DNA of 16,596 nt from Vulcanimicrobiota bacterium (GTDB taxonomy: Bacteria > Vulcanimicrobiota > Vulcanimicrobiia > Vulcanimicrobiales > Vulcanimicrobiaceae). The position numbers were made by a program, and so were the translations under genes. Positions 9,558-16,596 of the stretch are shown here, one piece after another. A model generated the notes under the pieces. The model was not told the DNA's origin. It saw only the letters and a list, made by a program, of their open reading frames with translations, and ran no database searches. Every line of letters begins with the position of its first letter. Positions within the stretch are counted from its first letter, which is position 1. The stretch lies in the NCBI GenBank assembly GCA_003133185.1, contig PKWF01000101.1, positions 4,503-21,098 of the forward strand, given 5' to 3'.

Positions 9558-9991
9558 CTGCGGACTCCTTCGAGCGCGGAAAACGCGACCAGCGCTACTC
9601 CCGCTTCAGCCAACAACTGGCTCGCGACCGGATCGGGATACGGCTCGTCGTAGACGATTCTCGTCACGCCGGCGCTAATGAGCAGCTTCGAGCAGTTCAC
9701 GCACGGCTGGTGCGTGCAGTAGGCCGTGGCATCTTGCAGGCTGACGCCGTGCAGCGCGCCCTGCACCACCGCGTTGGCCTCGGCGTGCGTCGCCCGAAGG
9801 CAATGCTCGCCGATTAGCGTGCAGCCGACCTCCGTGCAGTGAGCGACGCCGCGCGGCGCCCCGTTGTAGCCCGTCGTCAAGATGCGGTGGGCGCGCATTA
9901 AAACGCACCCGACCGAGGCTCGCGGACAGGTCGCGCGCGTGCTGACCGTATGCGCGATTTGCATGAAATACTCGTCCCAACCGGGGCGCAC
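9554..9991 (-). CDS. Deoxycytidylate (dCMP) deaminase family protein (ComEB-like)
   Basis: Zinc-dependent deaminase, 145 aa, converting dCMP to dUMP for thymidylate synthesis. The N-terminus MRPGWDEYFMQIA matches the family start closely. The catalytic zinc site is THAEANA (His69, Glu71) and PCVNC (Cys97, Cys100). A second Cys/His cluster (HCTEVGC, EHC at residues 51-64) fits the structural zinc site of this family. I chose GTG 9991-9989, 14 nt after the glyA stop; an upstream ATG at 10099 lies inside glyA and adds unconserved residues. No ribosome site is visible at the GTG. The neighbour glyA makes methylene-tetrahydrofolate, the one-carbon donor for dUMP methylation, so the pairing is metabolically sensible. 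Confidence 0.93.
   Translation of the reverse strand: MRPGWDEYFMQIAHTVSTRATCPRASVGCVLMRAHRILTTGYNGAPRGVAHCTEVGCTLIGEHCLRATHAEANAVVQGALHGVSLQDATAYCTHQPCVNCSKLLISAGVTRIVYDEPYPDPVASQLLAEAGVALVAFSALEGVRS
9565..9570 (-). promoter_or_regulatory. Ribosome binding site of the WecA/TagO-type gene
   Basis: AAGGAG on the minus strand, 7 nt before a TTG codon. It lies in the 3' end of the deaminase gene and decides the unusual TTG start. Confidence 0.75.
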
Positions 9992-10005
9992 GGCGTTAGG
10001 ACCGA

Positions 10006-11253
10006 TTAAGGAACGTCGTAGCGCGAGGTCAATTCGCGAACCCGTCCCCCAAGCCGCGCAATCTCGCGACGCTCTTCGATGTCGCCTAGCGCATCGCAAA
10101 TGATGCGGGCCACTTCACGACAATCTTGCGCGCCAAAACCCCGCGTCGTGATCGCCGGCGTGCCGATTCGAATGCCGCTGGCAACCATGGGCTTTTGCGT
10201 ATCGAAGGGAATCGCGTTCTTGTTGACCGTGATGTTGACTTCGTCGAGGTAGGCCTCGACCGCCTTTCCGGTCAGACCCTTGACGGAGACGTCGACGAGC
10301 ATCAGATGCGTGTCGGTTCCTCCCCCGACCAAACGAAGTCCGGCACGCCTAAACTCCTCGGCCATAACGCGCGCATTTTCCACGACCCGTTCTTGATAGG
10401 TCTTGAAATCGGGCCGCAGCGCCTCACCGAACGCCACCGCTTTCGCGGCAATCGTATTCATCAGCGGGCCGCCCTGAATCCCCGGAAAGACGCTCTTATC
10501 CAAGGGGAGCGCCCAGTTCTGCGTGCATAGCACGAAGCCGCCGCGCGGACCGCGTAGAGTTTTGTGTGTCGTGGACGACACGAAATCGGCCAACGGAATG
10601 GGCGAGGGATGGAGTCCAACCGCGACGAGTCCCGCGATGTGCGCAAAGTCGACGAGGAGCGCCGCGCCGATCTCCGACGCGATCTCGCGAAACGGCTCGT
10701 ACTCCATCACGCGGGGATACGCGCTCGCGCCGGCAACGATCAGTTTCGGCTTATGTTCGCGAGCGAGCGCTCGAACTTCGTCGAAATCGATTAGCTCGGT
10801 GTCTTTACGGACCCCGTAGGCGATCGCATTGTAGAGCTTTCCCGAGAAACTGACCTTGGTTCCATGGGTCAAATGGCCGCCGTGCGCGAGCGACATTCCG
10901 AGAACCGTGTCGCCGGGTTGCAAGAGGGCCATGAAGACTGCCATGTTCGCTTGAGCGCCGGAGTGCGGCTGGACGTTGGCGTGATCTGCGCCAAAGATCT
11001 GTTTCAGCCGCTCCAGCGCGAGCGTTTCGGCGACGTCGACCCACTGACAACCGCCGTAATATCGCTTCCCCGGATAACCTTCGGCGTATTTATTGGTCAT
11101 CACGCAGGCGTTTGCTTCGCGTACCGCCCGGCTAGTATAGTTCTCCGAAGCGATAAGCTCGAGGTTCTCTCTTTGCCGCCGCTCCTCGCCTGCGATGGCG
11201 GCAAAGACTTCGGGGTCGCCCCCTTCGATGCGATTCGGCGTTAGAATTTCCAC
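10006..11253 (-). CDS. glyA: Serine hydroxymethyltransferase
   Basis: PLP enzyme converting serine and tetrahydrofolate to glycine and 5,10-methylene-tetrahydrofolate in the cytoplasm. It is 415 aa, the usual length. Strong motifs: [12 protein letters not shown] (residues 28-39), [17 protein letters not shown] (53-69), [11 protein letters not shown] (93-103), DFAHIAGLV (202-210) and the PLP-binding [14 protein letters not shown] with Lys231. I chose GTG 11253-11251, giving [17 protein letters not shown]; an ATG at 11403 would add 50 residues resembling no SHMT. It is the first gene of the minus-strand block, so its promoter should lie in 11254-11344. The upstream ribosome site is poor. Confidence 0.97.
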   Translation of the reverse strand: MEILTPNRIEGGDPEVFAAIAGEERRQRENLELIASENYTSRAVREANACVMTNKYAEGYPGKRYYGGCQWVDVAETLALERLKQIFGADHANVQPHSGAQANMAVFMALLQPGDTVLGMSLAHGGHLTHGTKVSFSGKLYNAIAYGVRKDTELIDFDEVRALAREHKPKLIVAGASAYPRVMEYEPFREIASEIGAALLVDFAHIAGLVAVGLHPSPIPLADFVSSTTHKTLRGPRGGFVLCTQNWALPLDKSVFPGIQGGPLMNTIAAKAVAFGEALRPDFKTYQERVVENARVMAEEFRRAGLRLVGGGTDTHLMLVDVSVKGLTGKAVEAYLDEVNITVNKNAIPFDTQKPMVASGIRIGTPAITTRGFGAQDCREVARIICDALGDIEERREIARLGGRVRELTSRYDVP

Positions 11254-11344
11254 TGCTAAAGGTCTTTGGGGGTTTGCGCCCCGGTGACCTCCGGTATCCA
11301 GCGATGAGGGTGAGCAACGGCGAGCGGTCGAAAATCTGAGGCCG
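11254..11344. promoter_or_regulatory. Divergent intergenic region, presumed promoters for both gene blocks
   Basis: The only gap between the leftward block that begins with glyA and the rightward block, so promoters for both are expected here. I see no convincing paired -35/-10 boxes by eye. Candidate elements are weak: GGATAC on the minus strand and an AAAATC patch near 11331 on the plus strand. It was inspected for folate and glycine riboswitch signatures; none was recognised. Confidence 0.4.
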
Positions 11345-12079
11345 ATGAAGCTTGCCTGCGCGAGCGGTGCCCTCCACCGCGAAATCGAGAGCGGCGAGCT
11401 CACGCAACTCGAGTTTTTGGACCTGTGCGCGCGCGAGTTGGGTTGCGACGGCGTCGTCTTAGACGTGCGGCATTTCCCGCGAGCGGACGACGACTACCTC
11501 GCGCAGATCAAGAAGATGGCGACCGACTGGGGTCTCTCGATTGCAGCGCTGAGCGACTCAAGCTTCTTTTGCTCGGAACCGGAGCACGTGACGAAGGTTC
11601 TTAGCGATGCGGCCTTGCTCGGCGTGCCGCTGATCGCGGCCCCGCTCGCACTCCAGACCGAATGCTCCTGGAGCGAGCAGTTGGAGCGGCTCGCCTTTGC
11701 CACGTCGCTGGCAAAGCGGCTCAACGTCACGCTCGCGTTGCGCAACGCCCCGAATACGTTTGCCGCCGGGACTCAAGATTGCAAGCGCGTCGTCAAAGAG
11801 ACCGACTCCGCCTGGTTGCGGTACGGACCCGACCCGCAGGAGCTCGACGCCGCCAGCGACGCGCAAGCTCTCGCGCCTAACACGGTCTTATTGTGGAGCG
11901 GCCTGCAGAAACAAACAGAGCAAACGGTCGCCACCGCGACGCACGCTTTCGCACATTTTCGCGGATACGTTGCCATCGACGAGGCGTCGGGCTCGGCAAC
12001 GACAGACCGGCTTGCGGCCGCGATCGCCACGTGGCGCGACACCCTTTGCGCCCAATACGAAGAACTCAACCACAAATAG
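11345..12079 (+). CDS. Xylose-isomerase-like TIM-barrel protein, probably lacking the usual metal site
   Basis: A 244-aa protein of the sugar phosphate isomerase/epimerase (AP endonuclease 2) superfamily. The early segment [20 protein letters not shown] (residues 33-52) and the following [14 protein letters not shown] fit this family well. It is shorter than usual (270-300 aa). Where typical members have E-N-H at the end of strand 5, this protein reads [11 protein letters not shown] (residues 130-140), with Arg133 replacing the metal-binding Glu. The D-x-G-H segment is replaced by YGPDPQEL (160-167). The substrate is unknown and a catalytic role is doubtful. The ATG is preceded by GAGG three nt away. 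It points the same way as the dgcA cluster but is separated from it by 258 bp. Confidence 0.75.
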   Translation: MKLACASGALHREIESGELTQLEFLDLCARELGCDGVVLDVRHFPRADDDYLAQIKKMATDWGLSIAALSDSSFFCSEPEHVTKVLSDAALLGVPLIAAPLALQTECSWSEQLERLAFATSLAKRLNVTLALRNAPNTFAAGTQDCKRVVKETDSAWLRYGPDPQELDAASDAQALAPNTVLLWSGLQKQTEQTVATATHAFAHFRGYVAIDEASGSATTDRLAAAIATWRDTLCAQYEELNHK

Positions 12080-12100
12080 CGTCTTGCGTACGCGGTACGA

Positions 12101-12118
12101 ACCTGCATTCTCGCAGGT
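12101..12118 (+). other. Short hairpin after the TIM-barrel gene
   Basis: ACCTGC (12101-12106) can pair with GCAGGT (12113-12118) across a 6-nt loop, starting 22 nt after the stop codon. No T tract follows, so it is not a standard intrinsic terminator. It could stabilise the 3' end of the upstream message or be part of the larger folded leader that begins just downstream. Confidence 0.35.
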
Positions 12119-12129
12119 GGGTGCGGCCC

Positions 12130-12321
12130 GGGCGCCGGTTTGGGGCAGGCATCTCGAGCCCGCCGCTCCGTCGTATCCGGAGCTGATGCTCCCTAGGTAG
12201 TATAAGTCGGTTCGGTACCTACGTTCGCTGCGCGCTAAGCGCAGTCGAGCCCCTCTACCGTACCACCGCGAGTCAAGTGGCTCGGACTCCGAAGGCCAAG
12301 CCGGTAGAAACCGGTGCGCCC
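12130..12321 (+). ncRNA. Candidate structured RNA or cis-regulatory leader upstream of dgcA
   Basis: The region folds by eye into one closed, multibranched structure. The closing helix is GGGCGCCGGTTT (12130-12141) with AAACCGGTGCGCCC (12308-12321), 12 pairs with a 2-nt bulge. Compatible internal hairpins: 12144-12150 with 12158-12164 (one A-C mismatch), 12179-12183 with 12188-12192 (TGAT loop), 12194-12199 with 12216-12221, 12228-12233 with 12239-12244 (GCTAA loop) and 12246-12251 with 12279-12284. No open reading frame of convincing quality occupies it. I compared it mentally with RNase P, tmRNA, SRP RNA, 6S, 5S and the TPP, FMN, cobalamin, c-di-GMP, c-di-AMP and T-box classes and recognised none. 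In GC-rich DNA some of these stems may be chance. Confidence 0.4.
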
Positions 12322-12337
12322 ACGAAGTGCGAGGCCG

Positions 12338-13357
12338 ATGTCTTCGCTCTCGATCTCGGTCTGCGCGATGGAGCTGCCGCTCGTACACGTCTTCAAGATC
12401 GCGCGCGGTGAAGAAGCAATCGCGCGTACCGCAGTCGTCCGCGTTCGAGCGGGCGATCTCGAGGGTATCGGCGAGGCTACGCCGATCGAACGCTATGGGG
12501 AGTCCGTGGAGAGCGTCATTGGGTATTTCCGAACGCATCCGCTCGCTTGCGACGATCCCTTTCGCCTCGAATCGCTGCTGCGCGCGGAGATCCCCGCAGC
12601 GGCGCGCGCGGGGCTCGACCTCGCGCTCCACGATCTCATTGGCAAAGAGCTCGGCAAACCGCTCTACGCGCTGCTTGGTCTCGATCCGTCGCGCACGCCG
12701 TTCACTTCGTTCACCATCGGCATCGCCGACCCGCAAATGATGCTGCGCAAGGTCGACGAGGCCGCGCACTATCCGATTCTCAAAGTCAAGCTCGGAGCCG
12801 GCACGCTCTCCGAACAGGTCGAGATCGTCGCGGCGATCCGGGGACGTTACGGCGGCGCGCTTCGTCTCGACGCCAACGAAGGTTGGAACGTGGACGAGGC
12901 GATTACGATTTTGCGCGAACTGCAACGCTACGAGATCGAGTTCTGCGAACAGCCCGTCGCCGCCGGCAACCCGCAGTGGCTGCGAGCGATTCGCGATCGC
13001 GTCTCCATACCGATCGTCGCCGATGAAGATTGCCTCGTTGCAAACGATCTTCCGCCCTTATACGGTTGCATCGACGGCGTCAACGTCAAGCTTGCCAAGG
13101 CCGGAGGTATTCGTGGCGCGCTGGCGATGATCCACACGGCGCGCGCGATGGGATTGAAGGTCATGATCGGCTGCATGGTCGAGAGCGCAATTGCCGCGAC
13201 GGCCGCAGCGCACGTCTCGCCGCTGGCGGATTGGGCGGATCTCGACGGGCCGCTCTTGATATCACACGACCCGTTTACCGGAGTGCGCTACGAGGCGGGC
13301 AAAGTACTGATTTCCAACGCGCCCGGGCTGGGCGTCCGCGAAGGCGCGTTGCGGTGA
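12338..13357 (+). CDS. dgcA: Enolase-superfamily racemase/epimerase (N-acetyl-D-glutamate racemase DgcA or L-Ala-D/L-Glu epimerase type)
   Basis: A 339-aa muconate-lactonising-subgroup enzyme. Catalytic features: the KVK Lys pair at 149-151 (ILKVKLGAG), metal ligands Asp178 (RLDANEGW), Glu204 (EFCEQP) and Asp229 (VADED), the second catalytic Lys251 (VNVKLAKAGG), and the late DLDGPLL block (301-307) typical of dipeptide epimerases. The family inverts the alpha carbon of a D/L-Glu-containing substrate: L-Ala-D-Glu in murein recycling, or N-acetyl-D-Glu in the DgcN-DgcA route. The DUF1611 gene immediately downstream favours the latter. I chose ATG 12338 after GAGG; GTG 12314 would add eight residues inside the closing helix of the candidate RNA. 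It overlaps dgcN by 4 nt (GTGA). Substrate assignment is inference. Confidence 0.85.
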   Translation: MSSLSISVCAMELPLVHVFKIARGEEAIARTAVVRVRAGDLEGIGEATPIERYGESVESVIGYFRTHPLACDDPFRLESLLRAEIPAAARAGLDLALHDLIGKELGKPLYALLGLDPSRTPFTSFTIGIADPQMMLRKVDEAAHYPILKVKLGAGTLSEQVEIVAAIRGRYGGALRLDANEGWNVDEAITILRELQRYEIEFCEQPVAAGNPQWLRAIRDRVSIPIVADEDCLVANDLPPLYGCIDGVNVKLAKAGGIRGALAMIHTARAMGLKVMIGCMVESAIAATAAAHVSPLADWADLDGPLLISHDPFTGVRYEAGKVLISNAPGLGVREGALR

Positions 13358-14421
13358 GGCGACGCTACGCAATTCTCGCTCCGGATCGCTTCGAGCACGA
13401 TGCCAAGACCGCGCACGGCGTGATTCGCTACGGAAGTGACGAGGTGGTGGCGGTAATCGACCCGACGCACGCCGGGCGGCGCGTGCGCGACGTGCTTGCG
13501 TACCTCGACAGCGACGTTCCCATCGTCGGCAGCGTCGCGGAGGCACTAGAACACGCTCCGACGTCACTGCTCATCGGAACGGCGCCCAAGGGCGGCGGCC
13601 TTCCAGCCGATTGGCGAGCTGCCGTCGCGCAAGCAATCGCCGCCAAACTCGAGATCGTCAGCGGCCTGCACGAGATACTCGGAATCGATCGCCAGTTCCA
13701 AAGGGCCGCGCGCGCCGCGGGCACGGCGATCTGGGATGTCCGCGAGCCCCCTGAGGTACCACTTTTTTCCGGCGACGCCTACGAGGTGCAAGCCCCGGTT
13801 CTTCTCACGGTCGGCAACGATTGCGCGGTCGGTAAGATGACGGTCGCACTCGAGCTCGTTGCGGCCGCATGCGCATCGGGAAGGAAGGCTCGATTTGTGC
13901 CGACCGGTCAGACCGGTATCGTCATTGCAGGATGGGGAATTTCCGTCGATCGCGTCATCGTCGATTTCGCGGCGGGCGCCGCCGAACAACTCGTGCTCTA
14001 CGCGGCGCACGAAGGCGCCGATCTCATCGTCGTCGAGGGGCAAGGCGCGATCAACCACCCCGCCTATGCACCGGTAACGCTCGCCTTGATGACCGGGTGC
14101 GCGCCGGACGCGTTGGTCCTAGTCTGCGATCCGAGCCGCGCTCGCATCGATTCCTATGCGACGCCGGTTCTCGGCTACAAAGACTTGATCGCCATTCACG
14201 AAGCGTTGCTCGAAACGGTCAAGCCCGCGCCGGTCATCGGCATCGCCCTGAACACGGGCGGCTTAAGCGAGATGCAAGCCCGCGCCGAAATCGCGCGGGC
14301 GCGCGACGAAACGCAGCTGCCGGCCGGCGACGTCGTCCGCTTTGGTGCCGATGATCTCTACTCGCAGATCTCTGCGCGCATCGTCAAACGGGCGCCGCTG
14401 AGCGCGCGACGCGAATCGTGA
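13354..14421 (+). CDS. dgcN: DUF1611 P-loop protein, probable D-glutamate N-acetyltransferase DgcN
   Basis: A 355-aa DUF1611 protein. An N-terminal Rossmann-like domain (residues 1-140, with GTAPKGGGLP at 75-84 and ISGLHEIL-type VSGLHEIL at 102-109) is followed by a P-loop domain with GNDCAVGKMT at 154-163, PTGQTGIVIAGWG (183-195) and VVEGQGAINHPAY (226-238). DUF1611 proteins linked to a dipeptide-epimerase homologue have been described as D-glutamate N-acetyltransferases feeding N-acetyl-D-Glu to DgcA. GTG 13354-13356 overlaps the dgcA stop (GTGA); a longer reading to 13030 lies inside dgcA. The stop again overlaps the next start, so all three genes appear translationally coupled. The family call is firm; the reaction is by analogy. 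Confidence 0.82.
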   Translation: MRRRYAILAPDRFEHDAKTAHGVIRYGSDEVVAVIDPTHAGRRVRDVLAYLDSDVPIVGSVAEALEHAPTSLLIGTAPKGGGLPADWRAAVAQAIAAKLEIVSGLHEILGIDRQFQRAARAAGTAIWDVREPPEVPLFSGDAYEVQAPVLLTVGNDCAVGKMTVALELVAAACASGRKARFVPTGQTGIVIAGWGISVDRVIVDFAAGAAEQLVLYAAHEGADLIVVEGQGAINHPAYAPVTLALMTGCAPDALVLVCDPSRARIDSYATPVLGYKDLIAIHEALLETVKPAPVIGIALNTGGLSEMQARAEIARARDETQLPAGDVVRFGADDLYSQISARIVKRAPLSARRES

Positions 14422-16040
14422 ACCGCGCCCGCATCGCGGCGGCCGCGCTGGCGCTGCTCGTCGCAGTTTCGGGCTGCTCGAGAGCGGCTGCACCGTCGAA
14501 GGGCGGACGGAACTCCTGGACGATTCCCGGCGTCGTGCGCATCGGTGAAGACGAAGAGCCCGACAGCCTCAACCTGATGTACGCGCACAGCGCCGCCAGC
14601 GACGCGATCGTCGGCCTGCTCTTTTCGTTCATCCTGCGTTACGACGCGCAGGGAAACTACATTCCCGATCTGGCGACGCAAGTGCCGACGTTGCGAAACG
14701 GCGGGATCAGCCGCGACGGTAAGACGATCCTCGTGCATCTGCGTAAAGGCGTCGTATGGGCGGACGGCGCTCCGCTAACCGCGGCCGATTGGCTCTTCAC
14801 CTATAACGCCGTGCGAAATCCGCTCAACGCCGTCAAGACGACCTACGGGTGGGACGACATTGCCTCCGCGAGCGCACCGGATCCGTACACGATCGTTATT
14901 GCGCTCAAACGGCCGAACGTGGCAGTCCTAGGAATTCTCGCGATCGGCGGCGCCGCGTATCCGCCGATGCCCGAGCATCTGCTTGCGAAGGCCGGCAATC
15001 TGCGCCAGGCGAGCTTCAACGAAAGCCCGCTCTCCAGCGGGCCGTTCGTGCTCGAGCGATGGAACCACGGAAGCTCGTTGACCTTCGTGCCGAACCGCCG
15101 CTATTTTCGCGGGGCGCCTCACCTCAAAGAAGTCGTGTGGAAGGTCGTTCCCGACGTCAACACTCTCTTTAACGAGCTCGTAACGCACGACGTTGACGTC
15201 TATCCGACCGTTAACGTGAACGATATCGCCCGTCTGCAAAGCATCTCCGGCATCACCGTGAAGCGCCGGACGATCGCGAACTGGAGGCACCTCGGACTCA
15301 ACCTGAGCCGTCCGCAGCTGGCCGACCTGCGCGTACGCCGCGCAATTGCCGAGGCAATCGATTGGAGGCGCATCGAAGCGACGGTGTATCACGGGCTGGA
15401 CTCACTCGCCGTCTCGGATATCTACCCCGAACTTTGGGCCGCGCCCACGTTGCCGCCGTACCGCTACGATCCAGCCGATGCGAAGCGTCTGCTCGCGGCG
15501 GCGGGATGGAAGCCGGACGCCGGCGGCACTCTCCACAAAGGCGCGCTCGCGATGCATTTAAGCATCTACGCGACGACCGGCCATCAAGAGAACACGGAAT
15601 CGCAGCTGCTGATCCAATCGATGCTGAGCGCCGTCGGGATCGGCGTCGCGGTTCGTAACTATCCCGGAAGCTATCTCTTTGCAATGGACGGACCGCTGTA
15701 TACGGGCAAGTACGATCTCGAGTGGTCCGTCGAAACGAACGGACCGGATCCGGATAACTCCGGGAGCTGGTCCGGCGCCTTCATTCCGCCGCACGGCGCG
15801 AACACGTCGTGGCTCGACGATCCCATCGTGAACGCGACGAGCTTGGCGGCGGCGAGCACGTTCGACCTCGCGACACGCAAGCGGCTCTACCAGCGCGAAG
15901 AGGAGCGCATCCGGGAACTGGTACCGGCCGTCTTTTTCAGTTGGGAGACCGATTACACGGCGATCAACGACGACCTGAAGAACTACATCCCGGCGGCGTT
16001 CATCGGCGACACCTGGAACGCGTGGCAGTGGCAAATTTAA
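14418..16040 (+). CDS. ABC transporter substrate-binding lipoprotein, family 5 (peptide type)
   Basis: A 540-aa solute-binding protein of the oligopeptide/dipeptide (SBP_bac_5) family. The signal peptide ends in a lipobox VSGC with Cys20, so it should be lipid-anchored outside the membrane. Family features include EEPDSLNLMYAHSAAS (residues 45-60), the RKGVVWADGAPLTAADWLFTY block (about 110-130), NRRYFRGAPHLKEVVWKV (about 228-245) and the RVRRAIAEAIDWRR helix (about 305-318). The GTG start overlaps the dgcN stop (GTGA). No permease or ATPase gene is present in the window; they may lie downstream or elsewhere. Co-transcription with D-Glu-processing genes suggests a D-Glu-containing peptide or murein fragment as ligand, which is inference. 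It overlaps the next gene by 13-19 nt. Confidence 0.93.
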   Translation: MNRARIAAAALALLVAVSGCSRAAAPSKGGRNSWTIPGVVRIGEDEEPDSLNLMYAHSAASDAIVGLLFSFILRYDAQGNYIPDLATQVPTLRNGGISRDGKTILVHLRKGVVWADGAPLTAADWLFTYNAVRNPLNAVKTTYGWDDIASASAPDPYTIVIALKRPNVAVLGILAIGGAAYPPMPEHLLAKAGNLRQASFNESPLSSGPFVLERWNHGSSLTFVPNRRYFRGAPHLKEVVWKVVPDVNTLFNELVTHDVDVYPTVNVNDIARLQSISGITVKRRTIANWRHLGLNLSRPQLADLRVRRAIAEAIDWRRIEATVYHGLDSLAVSDIYPELWAAPTLPPYRYDPADAKRLLAAAGWKPDAGGTLHKGALAMHLSIYATTGHQENTESQLLIQSMLSAVGIGVAVRNYPGSYLFAMDGPLYTGKYDLEWSVETNGPDPDNSGSWSGAFIPPHGANTSWLDDPIVNATSLAAASTFDLATRKRLYQREEERIRELVPAVFFSWETDYTAINDDLKNYIPAAFIGDTWNAWQWQI

Positions 16041-16596
16041 ACGCTGCCGCTTTCGCGCAGACGCTTGGGGCGCAGGGCGGCGCGACGCTTTTCTTCGAAC
16101 CGACGCGGACCGGGGTATTGAGCTGGAACACCCTCGCGCCCAAAGGAAGAATCGCATTTCGTCTGCTGCGCGCGCATCAAACCGACGGCGATTGGCTCGA
16201 TCATTCGGAGTGGCAAAGCGATGCCGCTACATCATTGAGCCCTTCGCACGCCGGCACGAACGTGGACGTTGACGTGATCTCCACTTTGCAGCCCTTCGAC
16301 GGGATCGAAGTGCGGGCGCCCGGCGTCCACTTCGAGCTGCTCGCATTTTCCGCTCCCGTGCATTCGCGGCCGTCGCTCCCCTACGCGCGAGACGCGTTCA
16401 TTCTCGACGTTCCGGCGCGCTCGCAATACCCTTGCGCGAAACCAACAAAGAAAGAACGCGGCTTGTGCAGCCCCGCGAGCCTTTCCATGATTCACGCCTA
16501 CCACGGTATCGATCTCCCGCTCGAGCAAGCTGCGCTCGGCGTTTTCGATCGCGCCTACAACGGAACGGGAAACTGGGCCTTCAACGTTGCCTACAG
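16022..16596 (+). CDS. C39-like cysteine peptidase (truncated by window end)
   Basis: The first 191 codons of a protein in a frame different from the binding-protein gene. An N-terminal beta-rich domain (residues about 20-115, with SWNTLAPKGRIAFRLLRA at 34-51) precedes a papain-like start: GLCSPASLSMIHAYHG with putative nucleophile Cys149, followed by NGTGNWAFNVAY. This matches C39-like (Peptidase_C39_2) proteins, where the nucleophile region usually reads CGPTS/A; here CSPAS. The catalytic His and Asp lie beyond the window. The start is GTG 16022 or GTG 16028, both inside the end of the preceding gene; a weak GGAA precedes the first. No signal peptide follows either start, so it looks cytoplasmic. 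A role in cleaving imported peptides is inference. Confidence 0.8.
   Translation, partial: MAVANLNAAAFAQTLGAQGGATLFFEPTRTGVLSWNTLAPKGRIAFRLLRAHQTDGDWLDHSEWQSDAATSLSPSHAGTNVDVDVISTLQPFDGIEVRAPGVHFELLAFSAPVHSRPSLPYARDAFILDVPARSQYPCAKPTKKERGLCSPASLSMIHAYHGIDLPLEQAALGVFDRAYNGTGNWAFNVAY

Noticed and set aside
9992..10099. Longer deaminase start at 10099
   Set aside because: The extension lies inside glyA and is unconserved; the family N-terminus begins at the GTG encoding MRPGWDEYFM.
11254..11403. Longer glyA start at 11403
   Set aside because: The extra 50 residues resemble no serine hydroxymethyltransferase and run through the divergent promoter gap into the TIM-barrel gene; GTG 11253 gives the normal family length.
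12198..12206. Promoter -10 box TATAAG (12201-12206) for dgcA
   Set aside because: It is a good -10 match, but nothing like a -35 box lies 16-18 nt upstream, and it falls in the loop of a candidate hairpin.
12080..12337. Known RNA classes for the dgcA leader (RNase P, tmRNA, SRP, 6S, 5S, tRNA, T-box, cobalamin, TPP, FMN, c-di-GMP, c-di-AMP riboswitches)
   Set aside because: None of their conserved core motifs could be found by eye. A resemblance of CTCCGAAGGCC to the SRP core was only superficial.
13030..13353. Upstream extension of the dgcN frame to 13030
   Set aside because: It is entirely inside dgcA and encodes an Arg/Gly-rich shadow translation; the GTGA overlap at 13354 starts at the family N-terminus.

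Overview
The window is a GC-rich bacterial chromosome segment built from two divergent gene blocks that meet at a 91-bp gap (11254-11344). No rRNA, tRNA, CRISPR array or transposase gene is visible. The gene order (glyA, dCMP deaminase, wecA/tagO-type transferase, UDP-GlcNAc 2-epimerase, atpZ, atpI, then the F1Fo genes) resembles that of Firmicutes and other Terrabacteria. GC richness, frequent GTG/TTG starts and split b/b' stalk genes suggest an uncultured Terrabacteria-like lineage such as Eremiobacterota (WPS-2), but this is only a guess.

Minus-strand block (1-11253). Read 5'->3' it runs glyA (serine hydroxymethyltransferase), a dCMP-deaminase-family gene, a polyprenyl-phosphate HexNAc-1-P transferase, UDP-GlcNAc 2-epimerase, then a full F-type ATP synthase operon: atpZ, atpI, a, c, b', b, delta, alpha, gamma, beta and the start of epsilon. 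Gaps are mostly between -8 and +28 nt, so the block looks like one long transcription unit from a promoter upstream of glyA. The exception is 232 bp between atpG and atpD. It holds a 182-bp imperfect inverted repeat (1656-1837, 35-bp arms matching at 33 positions) whose right arm supplies the last sense codons and the stop codon of atpG.

Plus-strand block (11345-16596). It starts with a TIM-barrel protein of the sugar-phosphate isomerase/epimerase type whose usual metal-ligand motifs look lost. Next is a 258-bp gap that can be folded by eye into a compact multibranched RNA (12130-12321). Four tightly coupled genes follow: an enolase-superfamily racemase/epimerase (dgcA/ykfB type), a P-loop DUF1611 protein (dgcN type), a family 5 peptide-binding lipoprotein, and a C39-like cysteine peptidase cut by the window end. 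Together they suggest uptake and processing of D-Glu-containing peptides such as murein stem fragments, with D-glutamate handled by an N-acetylation/racemisation route like the DgcN-DgcA pathway. The RNA-like leader plus this four-gene set is the best candidate for an undescribed system here. The atpG-atpD repeat is the second.
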